The position numbers were made by a program, and so were the translations under genes. A DNA stretch of 64,000 bases from Diplodia intermedia (lineage: Eukaryota > Ascomycota > Dothideomycetes > Botryosphaeriales > Botryosphaeriaceae), in contig JAKEKT010000029.1 in NCBI GenBank assembly GCA_021495925.1, forward strand, positions 62,001-126,000. Reading direction: 5' to 3'. Under the pieces are notes generated by a model, which was not told the origin of the DNA, did no database searches, and saw nothing but the letters and a program-made list of their open reading frames with translations. Of this stretch, positions 23,701-34,846 are shown piece after piece; positions within the stretch are counted from its first letter, which is position 1; every line of letters starts with the position of its first letter.

Positions 23701-24605
23701 TTAAAGTTAAAAGAGTATTCTCTAATTAAATAGCTATCTATTCTAACGTCTTTATTCTATTTACGAGTAGAAATATAGAGATTAAGATAGTAGTCTTTAA
23801 CTTTAGCTAATCTAAAGAGAATCTAGCGCGCTAAATTTATAAGAACCTTAATTTTAAGAATCTAGTATATAACGGCGAAATAGAGGGGCTAGTAATAGCT
23901 CTAAAACTCGTCGTTAGAGCCGGGTACGCCTCTAAAGATATAAGAATCTACGCGAATAACTAGACCGCGATTCTTAGACTAAGTAAGCCCGCTAATACGT
24001 CTAAGTAAGTATAGTAAATTTAGACTATTAGATTAGCTAAAACGCTAAGAACTAGAGAAAATACTATCTCTCTAGAATAATATTTTAGCTACGAGAACGT
24101 TCTAGATAACGAGTACGCTAATTAACTCGCGAAAAGAGCTATAAAGTACTCTTTAAATAGAGCCTTTACTTCTCTAAGCTTCTATCGAAGTAAAGTTAAG
24201 TAGAAGACCTATAAGAAGTAGAAAATAAAGTTTAAATTAATATTAGACTCGTTTTATAAACGTATCTTTAGTTTAGAGATAGAGTAGCGGCTTAAATCTT
24301 CTATAAAAGTTAGAGAAACGGCCTCTATCTTTTATTAACTAAAGATCGAATATAGCTACTTTAAGTCTTATCTTTATTATCTTAATTACGTTAAAAATAA
24401 CTAGTATAGATATAGTCGTATAACTAGATAGATACTACGCTATCTACTTCTCTCTTATTCTCTTTATAAAGGCTCTCGGGTTCTCTTAAAAGACGGGCTT
24501 AAGAAGTATTAACTCGATCTTTTAAATCTCTTTTTCTTAACTCTAGAAACTAGTCTAACGGCTAAGTTCTTAGAATAAATAAAGATTACTACTAGACGAT
24601 AGTAA
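20781..24605 (+). pseudogene. LINE ORF2 remnant in the plus-strand copy
   Basis: It is exactly 3825 nt, as in the young copy, from a start codon altered to ATA to a TAA at 24603-24605. Endonuclease, reverse transcriptase (motif C around 22867-22878, with the first Asp codon changed) and RNase H (around 23850-24150) can be followed in one frame, interrupted by dozens of TAA/TAG codons. The equal length over 3.8 kb shows that damage was by base substitution only. Confidence 0.8.
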
Positions 24606-24810
24606 TTAAATAACTTATCTAATAAGATCTAAATATATATTACTAGACGTTTATTTATACTTATTTCTTTCTTTTATTCTCTTCTTTTACTTCTTCTCGT
24701 TCTCGGCGCTCTCGCCGCTTTCGATTTAGAGTAGAAACGGGCGAAAACCGAAGAAAAATAACTAAATAGCGGGTATTTAAGCTTAAGTAATCGTTTCTAC
24801 TAGTATCTAC

Positions 24811-24882
24811 GACTATCTAGTATAGTTAGTAACTAAGCTAACGGAGCTAAAAAGCTAAGATTTAATTTCTAATTAAGTAATC
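24811..24882 (+). other. RIP-mutated tRNA-like module in the LINE 3' UTR
   Basis: Positional counterpart of 4430-4501, starting GACTATCTAG. The box B-like part now reads GATTTAATTTC. It is kept in place but degraded. Confidence 0.45.
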
Positions 24883-25310
24883 TCTATTTAGAGCTCTCTT
24901 TTAGATTTCTAAATTTAGAAGTAGAGTTATATAGCTAGTTCGCTAGTAGTAATACTTTAACTAGTTATAATAAATAGTAAGTAAGTATCGGTCTTAGATA
25001 GAAAAAAGCTAAACGAATCTAACTAGTTAAAAAGATTCTCTCTAAGAAGAGAACTTACTTACTTTACTTTTATCTCTATTTTCGCTAGTTTCTAAGCTCT
25101 TACTTTATTTTATTTATCTTTTTTTTATCTTATCTACGCTCTCTACTCTTCTTTAAGCTTTTAAGTATATCGTTTCTAATATTCTTCTAGAATTCTTCTT
25201 CGGCACGTATATATTTAAATATATAGATAGAAGTAGGTCCTCTTAAGAAACCTTATCTCTAATAGTTCTAGACTCTAAAGAAACGTTAAACTAAATAAAT
25301 AAAATAAAAT

Positions 25311-25502
25311 ATTAATCTATTAAATAGTTTAATATATAGCATCGCATTACGTGTCTTACTTATAACGAAAATTTTAGTCTATAAGACTTAGTTTTATCTT
25401 TTATATGTCTCGCCTCTTAAAAGAAGAATACATTAAACACGGGCATATTTCGGTCTATAAAGAGATACGAGGTGCGAGGGATATCTACGCTAAATCTTTA
25501 AC
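25311..25502. other. Edge of the RIP block
   Basis: AT-rich sequence, partly depleted in CA/TG, passes into normal GC-rich sequence here. The P450 stop codon at 25503-25505 sits right at the border, so the 3' UTR of that gene lies in mutated DNA. Confidence 0.5.
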
Positions 25503-27383
25503 CTACAACTTAATCTCCGGCTCCCTCGACTTGTATAGAATCTTGGCGCTCGGATCCGGCACATACTCCGACTCGGTCAAGCTGCGCGGCTGCTCGCCCT
25601 CAAACTTCCAGTCGTACTTCAACAGCAAATGCGCAACAGCAATCTTGATCTCGTTGCTGGCAAAGAAGCGGCCGGGGCAGGCATGTTGTCCTAGAACATT
25701 CAAATCATCAGAAAACATGCACCGAGAAAACCGCACGACGGTAACACTTACCGTGACCGAAGCCCATGTGCTCGGTGCTAGTAGTGACAAACTGCCACCG
25801 GTTCTCCTGGCCGGGCTGGTTGCGCATGTCCAAGAAGCGGTGGCCGACGAACTTGTCGGCGTCGGGGCCCCAGTTTGCGGGGTCGTACATCTGGAAGGTC
25901 GGCATGGCGATGTGGGAGCCCTTGGGCAGCCGGGTGCCGTCGGAGAGGGTGACGGCCTGTTCGACGCGGCGGGTCATGACGTCTGTTTTCCCCCCCATCA
26001 TTAGCAACGGAGCACGACAGAAGGCAAAAAAGAAAAGAGGGTACGACTTACTGGCACCGAGGACGTGCACGCGCTGGCTCTCCTTCATGCAGCTGTCCAG
26101 CAGCTTCATCTTGTACAAGCTGGTCTTCTTCCACCCGCCGTCCTCGCGGAGCACCTGCGCGATCTCCTCGCGCAGGAGGGCGATGTACTGCGGGTTCGCC
26201 GTCAGGTCGTACAGCAGGGTGGTGATGGTGAGCGAGGTGGTGTGGATGGCGACGACGGACAGCAGCAGCTGCGCGTAGACGACGTCGAACGGCCGGCCCG
26301 CGGCCACGTCCTCGAACCAGCCGATGGCGTCGGTCGACTTGGTCTTTGTGCCCGCCAGCGCGGCCTCGCGGCGGGCGGCGCGCCGCGCGGCCACCTCGGG
26401 CTCGATGATGCTGCGCGCCTGCTTGATGTGGTCCTGCGCCACGCGCAGCTCCGGGAGGAAGCGGTGGACGAGCGGCCGCACCCACGGCGCGAAGGTGCGC
26501 AGCTTCTTGGCCGCTTCGAAGGCGTCGATGGTGTAGCGGATCGAGATGTTGAGCCAGGCCTGGTTGTGGCAGATGGGCTCGCCGAGGAAGACTTTGGCCG
26601 AGAGCCGCGCCGCGAGCATGGGGGATCTGTGGGCGAATTGCATCGGAGTCCAGTCTGCAGAGGGAAATGTTCCGTCAGCTCATGCCGTTTGAATATGGCT
26701 TGAAGAGCTTACCTTTTGCGGGGGGGATGAGTTCGCCGATGACTTTTGTGGCTTCTTCGGACAGGCTGGCCGTCATTCCGCCTGGGAGTGTTAGCGTAAG
26801 CGGTCACTGGGTGGTGTAGAGCGTACCGAGGGCTTGAGTGAGGTTCTTGCGGACGACATCGTGGAAGATGTGATCCTCGCCAATGCCTTGTCCGAACACC
26901 TCAAGACCTGGGTAGGTGGGGAAGAAATTCTGAGCGGATGGTTTAGTAGGAGCAACGTTTGGAGACTGGTTGACTGACCCTTTCGCCGAAGGCGGTCAGT
27001 GAGAGGTGCTCGTTGTTCCGAAGCTCGTCTGCAAAGCAAGGAGGAATGATGATGACAGGCCCGTTGTTACCGATGACCTGAAACACCTTCCCCTTGCACT
27101 GGACCAAGGTTAAAAGAGCGCATTTCTTGCAACTTGGACGAGTACTTACTTCATCCATGCCCCGCTTCATGATTTGGACAGCGCTCTGGACAAAGCGTGC
27201 TTTGGCCTTTGCGTTGGTCCATTCTCCCGGCTCCTTTCCGATGAGCTTGAATCCGGGATACGGCCGCTCCTCCTTTGCGTAGTAGCTGAAGACGGAAACA
27301 ATGATAACGAAGCCGGCGAAGAGCAGCGACCCCAACTGGAGGGTGCCGCTATCGGTGCTGGCGGAAATGACGTCGAAGACCAT
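25503..27383 (-). CDS. Cytochrome P450 monooxygenase (ent-kaurene oxidase-like group)
   Basis: Seven exons on the minus strand: 27383-27150, 27098-26979, 26929-26827, 26781-26713, 26654-26052, 25982-25752, 25690-25503. They sum to 1548 nt (515 aa), a usual length for a microsomal P450. The N-terminus has one membrane segment (about residues 17-35, LLFAGFVIIVSVFSYY) and should anchor the enzyme in the ER. The I-helix has AIHTTS (about 311-316), the ExxR motif is ESQR (about 367-370), followed by a GHRF variant of the PERF box. The heme loop FGHGQHACPGRFFA spans the last intron. It should hydroxylate or oxidise a hydrophobic substrate with a P450 reductase. The sequence style resembles fungal ent-kaurene oxidase-like P450s; the substrate is unknown. 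It is the first gene beside the transposon island. Confidence 0.9.
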
Positions 27384-27447
27384 GTTTGTGAGTAGGCCTC
27401 CGGAAGAGGAAGCGTAGGTCGGTTCTGGAAAGTCTGCTTCTCCCGCG

Positions 27448-27458
27448 TTTTATATATA
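27448..27458 (-). promoter_or_regulatory. TATA box of the first P450 gene
   Basis: The minus strand reads TATATATAAAA about 65-75 bases before the ATG at 27383. Confidence 0.55.
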
Positions 27459-28604
27459 CGCCCGCAACAACCCCGTAGCACGCGAAACAACGGCGCACGC
27501 GGGAGCCGGAACAGAGCCCTCCCGCTTGCACAAACCGTCGATCTCGTTTCAGACAGGCTTAGGGTTGCTGGAGAGATGTCCGCGCGCAGGTTGCACGGGG
27601 GTCGTCGTAGTGCACTCTCGCTGATTGGCTGGCAGGTACGGTTCCGCTTGCAATGGCGTTGGCACCATGGGTCCCGCCTGCCGATCGCTCGGCGGGTCAT
27701 GGCTTCGTGCCGGGAAAGGGGGGCTGCCTTCCGGTGTTGGTCTCTCCTTACCGCATGCGTGTATAGTGATTGACTCAGGTCATCTGCAAAGTAGGAGTGC
27801 CTTGATTCGAGAGGGCTGGGGCTCGTCTTGGCTGGCCGATCTGCAGGTGCGTAATCTCCTTTCGGTCATTGGTGCTCGTTGTGCTCCCTCGCATTCGTAT
27901 CCCAGCAACCCGTCATCTCGGATTCCCTGCCCAAGCAACCCCGGGCTGCCGTGAAACGCGGGGCCACGGATGTTCGTTGCTGCGTCGTCGGAACAAGCAT
28001 GCCGAGCCAGCCATTCAGTATACAAAGCACCCGTACAAAATAGGCTCCCCGCAGCCTTCTTTCCGGCCACGCTTCCCATTGACTCATGCAACAACCCGAC
28101 GTCACCCATGCAACCCCGCCCACAATCATGACGCAAGCGTGAGCGGAGCGTAGATACAATTTGGATTCTACTCATATACGTAGTCGTTCGCTCCACAACG
28201 AACATTCCTCCGCAGAGACACACGTCTTGTCCATGTCTTTAACCCCACATTCGACCTTTCACCGACTGCATCATAGTCCTTTGTCTCTCCTGGCAGTACA
28301 TGCACAAGGTCTGATGGAGCCATTCATGCTCACCTATAGGCTGACGGCACTTACAGCCGTGTTCGCTTCTGTCGTGGTACCCTGATTACCTGTCAAGTGG
28401 TGATTAGGCATGCTTTGCAAGTCGCAACAAAGACCTTCTACAGCTGGTGACCCCTCATCGTGTTGGATCACCAGTGGAGTGAAGTCGGGTTCTCTGACCC
28501 CTCGAGTACTTATAACTGCGCGTAATGCAGCAATCCACCTCAAGACACACGACGCCTATCCAATACACGGCACACCCGCTCTCCTGAGTTTGACACACCC
28601 CACA
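27459..28604. other. Intergenic region upstream of the P450
   Basis: Short overlapping open frames occur on both strands, but none has recognisable domains or clear splice structure. No tRNA or repeat is seen. It should hold upstream control sequences of the P450. Confidence 0.4.
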
Positions 28605-28772
28605 ATGTCGGTTACCCAGTGCACTTGCTATTGGATCCGGGAACAGTTCAACGACTGCCGCCACTACAGTCCGCCAGTCCCAAAGGTGCCGCAATGCACT
28701 TACTTCCTGCACAAATTCGACCTCGACAGATGTGAGACCAGGGTCGTATCTGGCAAGTGTGGCAACTGCTAG
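28605..28772 (+). CDS. Small cysteine-rich protein (hypothetical)
   Basis: A 55-residue frame starts at ATG 28605 (MSVTQCTCYW) and ends at TAG 28770-28772. It has seven or eight Cys in a spaced pattern and ends GKCGNC. It resembles small Cys/Tyr-rich fungal proteins with a repeated C-x-Y/F and C...GKC..C layout, usually of unknown role. No signal peptide is visible. An in-frame ATG at 28410 would make a longer 120-residue protein, but that extension has no such pattern. Coding status is uncertain. Confidence 0.4.
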   Translation: MSVTQCTCYWIREQFNDCRHYSPPVPKVPQCTYFLHKFDLDRCETRVVSGKCGNC

Positions 28773-30503
28773 CCGGGTCCCATATTGACCGGTCTTTTTG
28801 GTGTGTAAAATCCGGCCCTGTGATATTGTCATTCATCAACATAAGCCGGTAAAATCAGAACTTCAATTTTGAGATTTTGAGATAGGCTCACAGCTCCACG
28901 AGCCCAGCATACCCAAGCACAATGAAGCAGCCTCCTGCCGTGCTGGAGTTCCATTATTAACACCACAATCCTACAATCCTGGAATTCACACAGAACTTTA
29001 AACCAGATGGCGGTTCCCAGAGTGCGCACACACCACCCTACAAGATCAATTTGAAGTTTAGAACACTCTACTATACCAAACAGCCTTCCCGAACTTCCTA
29101 AAGTCACCTCGATACACTTACCGATGAGCTGTGAAGGATATTAGGGGAATGAATACCAATGAATTTGTTCTCCACACAGCTTGGTCCAACCAAAGTGTGG
29201 AATTGTCGGTATGGGGTGCATATGTGGCGGCCACTTATGTCAAGGCAAGTGGATTGTCAACAGACCAACGACCATTACATAGACAGCCATGGATTGAAAT
29301 CCCATTCAGACGAAATAAACATCCACTCGACAGTGACTCGGTGTCCGTGTCTCCGCGAGACCATTAAAACGAAGCAACTGCCAGCATTCTTGAAGTGATG
29401 CCAAACACCTGGCCCATGTTAGGGAATGTGAGTGCAACATCTCGTGACACGGACATCAAGTATGTATGTTTGTTTGTTGTACACGCCAATGAATTCTAGA
29501 ATGTCGTCCGTTCCACCCGTCACTTTCCCTTAGTGAGACCATTACAGTGGCTTAGTGTAGTGCGTGACGCATAAACCATTATATTTTGAGGAAAAACGCT
29601 ACAATCTGCAGGAAATGTTATGTACATGAGATCATGAGGGGGAATAAAAAACTGAATCACCGCACAACAAGCTTAATCTCTCGCCCCTTCCCTCCCTCCT
29701 TCCCTGACTTAACCCTCAGACCCTCCACATGCGCTTCGCCCTCTCCTTCACTTTTTCCAAGTCCCGCTCTTGCTCTTGCCCTTTCCCATGCCCCTGCTGC
29801 TCCTCAAACGACCCCGCTCCCACGCCCCCCTTTCCGCCACACACGGGGATACCGATCAAGAATAATTGTCGAGAGAAGAGCTGCTTTCTATCGTATAATC
29901 TCGCGCCACCCGGAATGTAGAGTTTAGGGTAAATGAAGACAAGGTAGCTCCCATGGCCGGACATGCCCGAGAGAACTTAGCTGCAGATGTCACGACGTCG
30001 CGTGGGAAAGCAACCCTTGTGTTGGGGACGGGCTTGGGGTCTTGGGACGGTGCTTGGCCTCCGTCTTGGACTCCGCGCTTGGCACTGCATGACCCCATCT
30101 TCACACGTCTCACGCCACGTGTCGCAGTTTCTACTTGAAATTGGTGGGCTGCAAGTTCAAAATCAAATGTGGTATTTGAGGCTTCAACGTAAGATTACTT
30201 CAGCTTTTTTGTTGACGCTTTTTTGATAGAAGGACCAACTCACCATATAAGTAAAAGTATTCCAGGTCCATCCTAGACTATCAAAAGAAGATGACACGAT
30301 ACAGCTGGAAGTTTCCAAGTCCTCCTACGCTAAATATTCCGGAAGCAGATGTGTAAACATGGTGATCAACAGACGGAAATCATCGGAATCATCGTCTCTC
30401 AAGCATCTTCCGGCCGGCTCTCTGGGCCCATGGGCTTTTGGCAAGAGTACACAAACCTGCAGCAGCAATCAGCCAAACGCAAACCACACGAACCCATCAG
30501 GCT
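28773..30503. other. Intergenic region without clear genes
   Basis: About 1.7 kb. There is a CT-rich stretch around 29680-29830. Short frames on both strands look like chance; no domain, tRNA, repeat or splice structure supports a gene. Confidence 0.4.
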
Positions 30504-30602
30504 TACAGCGGGGCATAATGGTGCATGGTCGGATCATGCAGGTCCCTCCTCGCCTCCGCCAGGCTGAGCTCTATACTCTCCCTACTCATCCCCAAGTACC
30601 TG

Positions 30603-31696
30603 CTAAACAACTGCGGTAGAAATGGCAGCTAGCCCAGTCTCCAAATTCCTCAGCGCGTACCCGCCCAGCAACTTCTCCTTCCACCCGCGCGGCCACCCGC
30701 CCAACGGCCACGCCGGCCGCTCCTTGCGGATGCGCACGAAGCCGAGGGCGCGCAGATGCGTGTCGAAGTCGCGGCAGGCGGCGGTGTCGATGCCGGCCCC
30801 CGCCGCGCCCCTCCTCACGTCCTCGGACCACCTCAGCAGCGCCGAGTCCCGGCCATCTCCCGCACCATCATCGTCGTCGACCATCGCCCACGGAAACGTC
30901 ATCTCCCGCAGCTCGAGCCAGCCGCCGGGCGCCAGGTTGTCCCGGCACTGGCGCAGGAACCGCGGCCAGTCGCGCATGCCCATGCACAGCATGCGCGCGT
31001 GGATGAAGTCGAACTTCTTCCGCCCCCCGCCGAAGGCCCAGTCGCGCTCGGCGTTGTCGACGAGGAACTCGCAGTTGGGCGGCGCGAAGGCGGGCTGGAC
31101 GGGCGAGAGGTCGGTGCCGACGACGTGGGCGGCGGGGTGGCGCTCGGCGAAGGCGATGGCCCAGGCGCCGGTGCCGGTGCCGACGTCGAGGACGCGGTGG
31201 GTGGATTGCGGGGGGATGGGGGAGAGGTGGAGGGCGTTGTGGTGCACCATGAGCCACATGACGTGCTGGAGGTCGAGGCGCTCTTGCTCGATCTCGTCGT
31301 TGGGGAGGTTGTAGGCTGGGATTTTTTGGTTGGGGTTAGGCTGTATGTGTGCGTGTGGGTGTGTGGGTACGCACTGCCGTCGTCGTAGGCGTGGTATCGA
31401 CGCCCGTTCTCGAATCGCCATTCGACCGCCTTGCTCGCGGCAGACGTAAAGGCCCTGCGCCCATCATCAACGAGGCGGACGGGCTGGGCTAGGTCTCGGG
31501 ACAGGGTCATCCTTACGAGTCAGCATCTCCGTCGTCTCCTAGGGCCGAGTCGGCGTCCTGAAGATGGTCGGGTCAGCAGCGCAGGGACGGGATGGCAGTG
31601 CCCGCGACGTACGTCCACCTCCAGATGGCGGCCGAGGAGGGATTCATCGGAGCTGTGGTTCTCTGCTTGCTCGGCGTCGGGACGGTCAGACAACAT
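30603..31696 (-). CDS. LaeA-like SAM-dependent methyltransferase, C-terminus frameshifted
   Basis: Four exons on the minus strand: 31696-31613, 31557-31517, 31454-31375, 31315-30603, 918 nt (305 aa). The protein starts MLSDRPDAEQ, then an acidic HLEVDDADSALGDDGDADS segment, then FENGRRYHAYDDG, LPNDEIEQERLDLQH, and a Rossmann-type SAM site (VLDVGTGTGAWAIAFAE, GTDLSPVQP, NLAPGGWLELRE). This is the layout of fungal LaeA-like methyltransferases, which act on small molecules or regulate secondary metabolism. The frame ends at TAG 30603-30605, but family-like C-terminal sequence (FSRYLGMSRESIELSLAEAR and beyond) continues in the next frame to 30504. So the gene looks frameshifted near 30603-30612, or the sequence has an error there. 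It is divergent from the ERG4 gene. Confidence 0.82.
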
Positions 31697-32881
31697 GGTC
31701 TTTAGGGGGGTGCGACGAGAATGGCTCTCGCTGTTGTGTTGGATCTCCTCCGCTTCCGCCGACTCGGGCCCGTCGGCTGTCTTTCTGAACGCGGTGATGT
31801 GCACCGAGCACCCCACATTTCGAGACTTGCTGCCATCACATAGTTTCTTCAAAAAGATGATATGTAGGCAGTATGGCGGTATTGCCTTTGCCGGTGTTCG
31901 TCGCTGGGCGTGGCCTCAAGCATGACTTGAACAGACAAGAGACAATATGTCTCCAAATACGTTAGTTAGTGAGTGTGCCTTGTTTCCCTCAACAGCTTAG
32001 TAGTATGGAAATTGGTGTTTCTACGATTGTTATTGCTGGTCCACAAATTGAGGGCTGTTTCATCCCGGTCATCTCGTATCAGTAAACCAAGATCCTGTGG
32101 ATGCTGTTGGTCTGGAACCATTCCAGTCCATGTGTCTCTACGGACTACAATTATCCCTCCAACCACGGGGTAACGCAACTACACCATCATAGCAGGTGAC
32201 AGAATATTTGAGCGCTGTGAGGACCGCCGACGACACTACCGGTATAGTTGGGCAATCTTAGCAAGTAAACGTGCGTTTCAAAAGCGCAGATATACGTCCG
32301 AATGTTAGACTCGCCTGAAATTGGGTACGGCGTAAAGTCACTCTGGGGTAGAGACTGGTGAGCTCAATTCATCTGTCGCCCGCTGAGCTCACCACACCAT
32401 GGCAACATGTGGTCCGTGCTCTGCGCAGAGGCGGATGACTGAGTAGTGATCATGGCAATTCATCCTTGAACACCCTCATTCACCTCGGCCACAAGGCTCA
32501 TCCCCATCGCTCCCCAGGTGAAGTAGCAGCAGTACCGTTGCCAGCGCACCCAATCGTGTCTGTAGTTGGGGGGTGACGTCTGATGATGGTGTGGTGCACT
32601 GACCATTGCACCACCACCGGACAAAACACCCCGACCAATCGACGGCCAGGTCGCTTGCAAATACCCGTCCAGCGGCTGTTTATCGCGCGGGGGCTCAAGG
32701 GCGCAATTAAACTACACAGCGAATCCGAGGCTAAACCTCCTTGGACGGGCGGCGCGCGGACTCCACGGACCCCGCGGACTCCGGCCGAGGGTACATACAT
32801 CTCCCGCGGCCGCCGGCATGTTGTTTGCAGCCGATCAGGTCGTCTGGGTTTTCGGAGAGGAGGTTTCCAGCTGCAAGCATC
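31697..32881. other. Divergent promoter region between methyltransferase and ERG4 genes
   Basis: About 1.2 kb with only short, unsupported frames. It should contain the promoters of both flanking genes. The frame upstream of the methyltransferase ATG stays open to 31852, so an earlier start is possible. Confidence 0.4.
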
Positions 32882-34538
32882 ATGGCAATCCGCAGGTTCG
32901 TGAGAAAAGCCGTCTCTTCGATGCCGAACATGCATCCACTGACATCACCATCCCGCCTCGACCAGTGAGCCTCAGCAGCGCAGTGAAGCACCGCAACGGA
33001 CACCACTCCAAACGAAACCCATCGATGCCGCCGCCGACACCGACTCGCGCGCCGGGTACGAGTTCGGCGGGCCGGTGGGCGTCGGCGCCATGATGGTCGG
33101 CTTCCCGCTGGCGATGTGGTACATGTACGTCGGGGCCGTCTGCTACGACGGAGCGCTCCCGCTCCCCGCCGACGGCCAATCCCTGCCCTCCTTCGCCGCG
33201 CACATCGCATCCCTTGCCTACACGCATGCGTTCCCGCACGCCAGGGCGTGGGCCATCTACTGGGCCTTTCTGGTGGTCGAGGGGCTCGGCTACCTGTACC
33301 TGCCGGGCGTGTACGGCAAAGGCAAGTACCTGCCGCACCTGGGCGCGCAGCTGCCGTACTACTGCTCGGGCATCTGGTCGTGGTACATCACCGTCGGCGC
33401 GGCCCTGGCGCTCCACGCGTCGGGCTTGTTTAAGTTATACACGCTGCTCGACGAGTTCGGGCCGCTGATGTCGGTGGCCATCGTGAGCGGGTTCCTGGTG
33501 GCGGCGGCCGCGTACGCGTCGGCCGTGGCGCGCGGCGCGCAGCACCGGATGACGGGTAGCGTCGTGTACGACTTCTTCATGGGCGCCGAGCTGAATCCGC
33601 GGCTGCTGGGCTGGCTCGATCTCAAGATGTTCTTCGAGGTGCGCATCCCGTGGTACACGCTGTTCCTGCTGTCGCTCGGCGCCGCGCTCCGGCAGTACGA
33701 AGAGCTGGGCTACGTGTCCGGCGAGGTCTGTTTCGTCCTCATGGCGCACGCCCTGTACGCGAATGCCTGCGCCAAGGGCGAGGAGCTCATCATCACGAGC
33801 TGGTATGCTCCCGGCACCCACCCTTTTCGACGGAACTTGCTGACGCCGGGGACAGGGACATGTACTACGAGAAGTGGGGCTTCATGCTCATCTTCTGGAA
33901 CCTCGCCGGCGTGCCGCTGACCTACTGCCACTGCACCATCTACCTGGCCAACCACCACCCGTCCGAGTACCGCTGGCACCGCGGCGTGCTGGCCGTGTGG
34001 TTCGCCGCCTACCTGTTTGCCTACTGGGTGTGGGACACGGCCAACAGCCAGAAGAACATGTTCCGCGCCATGGAGCGCGGCACCGCCCTCGACCGCAACA
34101 CCTTCCCGCAGCTGCCGTGGAAGTACGTCGAGAACCCGCGCGTCATCCGGACCAAGACGGGCGACAACATCCTGTGCGATGGCTGGTGTGAGTCCAGCCC
34201 TTTCTTCGCGGATATAAACGTGGCGGGCAACTGACTTGACTCTCTTCTCTGCAGATGGCATGGCGCGCAAGATCCACTACACGTGCGATTGGTTCTTCGC
34301 CTTCTCGTGGGGCCTGATTACCGGCTTCAACTCGCCGTTTCCCTGGTTTTACGCCGTCTTCTTCACCGCCATGATCATCCACCGCGCCAAGAGGGATATT
34401 GAGAGGTGCCGTGAAAGGTACGGCGAGGCCTGGAAGGAGTACGAGCGCCGCGTGCCGTATCTCTTCATCCCGGTAAGTCACTGTGATATCGGAGGCGGAC
34501 TGGACTCTTGCCTAACTCTCTCTCAGTACGTTTTTTGA
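32882..34538 (+). CDS. erg4: ERG4-type sterol C-24(28) reductase
   Basis: Five exons: 32882-32899, 32976-33802, 33856-34187, 34255-34472, 34527-34538, 1407 nt (468 aa). The protein has YEFGGPVGVGAMMVGFP near the start, about eight hydrophobic membrane segments, and a conserved C-terminal half (WGFMLIFWNLAGVP, ANSQKNMFRAMERGT, LPWKYVENP, HYTCDWFFAFSWGL, YGEAWKEYERRVPYLFIP). This is the ERG4/ERG24 sterol reductase family; ERG4 reduces the C-24(28) double bond with NADPH in the last step of ergosterol synthesis, in the ER. The last exon encodes only YVF. The first exon (MAIRRF) is a best guess: no in-frame ATG precedes the EFGG motif, so a short 5' exon is needed. Exons 2-5 are certain. Confidence 0.88.
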
Positions 34539-34846
34539 ACAGTGCGGAATCACTTCGCCGGTTCCGTTCAGCTACCCACGTATTGGCATCGTTTGCGGCC
34601 GAAATAGCTTCCTTGTATCTATTGTGCGTCAGTGACTGATAATCACCCTAATCAATCACCTCTACACCAGGCACAATGTACCACTTGGAAGTGCCGTGGA
34701 CCTTGTAGCGTGGACTGCGCCGACTGAGGAGAAGATAGAACCATGCCCACCCTCCGTTCCGTTCATGTTCCTGAGCGCACTGCCTCTGAGGACCGATGGC
34801 GCCGTCATCACAAGACGAATCCACAGCGCAACACTCCCCCTTCCCC
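34539..34846. other. Convergent intergenic region
   Basis: About 300 bp between the 3' ends of ERG4 and the MFS gene. Nothing coding is seen; it should hold both 3' UTRs. Confidence 0.4.

Larger units (their letters stand above)
20222..25310 (+). mobile_element. 5'-truncated, RIP-mutated LINE in plus orientation
   Basis: A second old copy of the same LINE family lies in opposite orientation. It matches the reverse complement of 9090 down to about 4001 of the young copy; paired positions add up to 29312 throughout. It starts inside ORF1 (around codon 259), so it lacks the 5' UTR and the ORF1 N-terminus. Such truncation is usual for target-primed reverse transcription. It keeps ORF2, the tRNA-like module and the TAAA-type tail. 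C-to-T and G-to-A changes are heavy. Confidence 0.88.

Noticed and set aside
31375..31510. Methyltransferase start at ATG 31510 (MTLSRD)
   Set aside because: This ATG lies in an intron. Using the upstream exons gives the acidic HLEVDDADSA segment expected for the family and keeps the phase.
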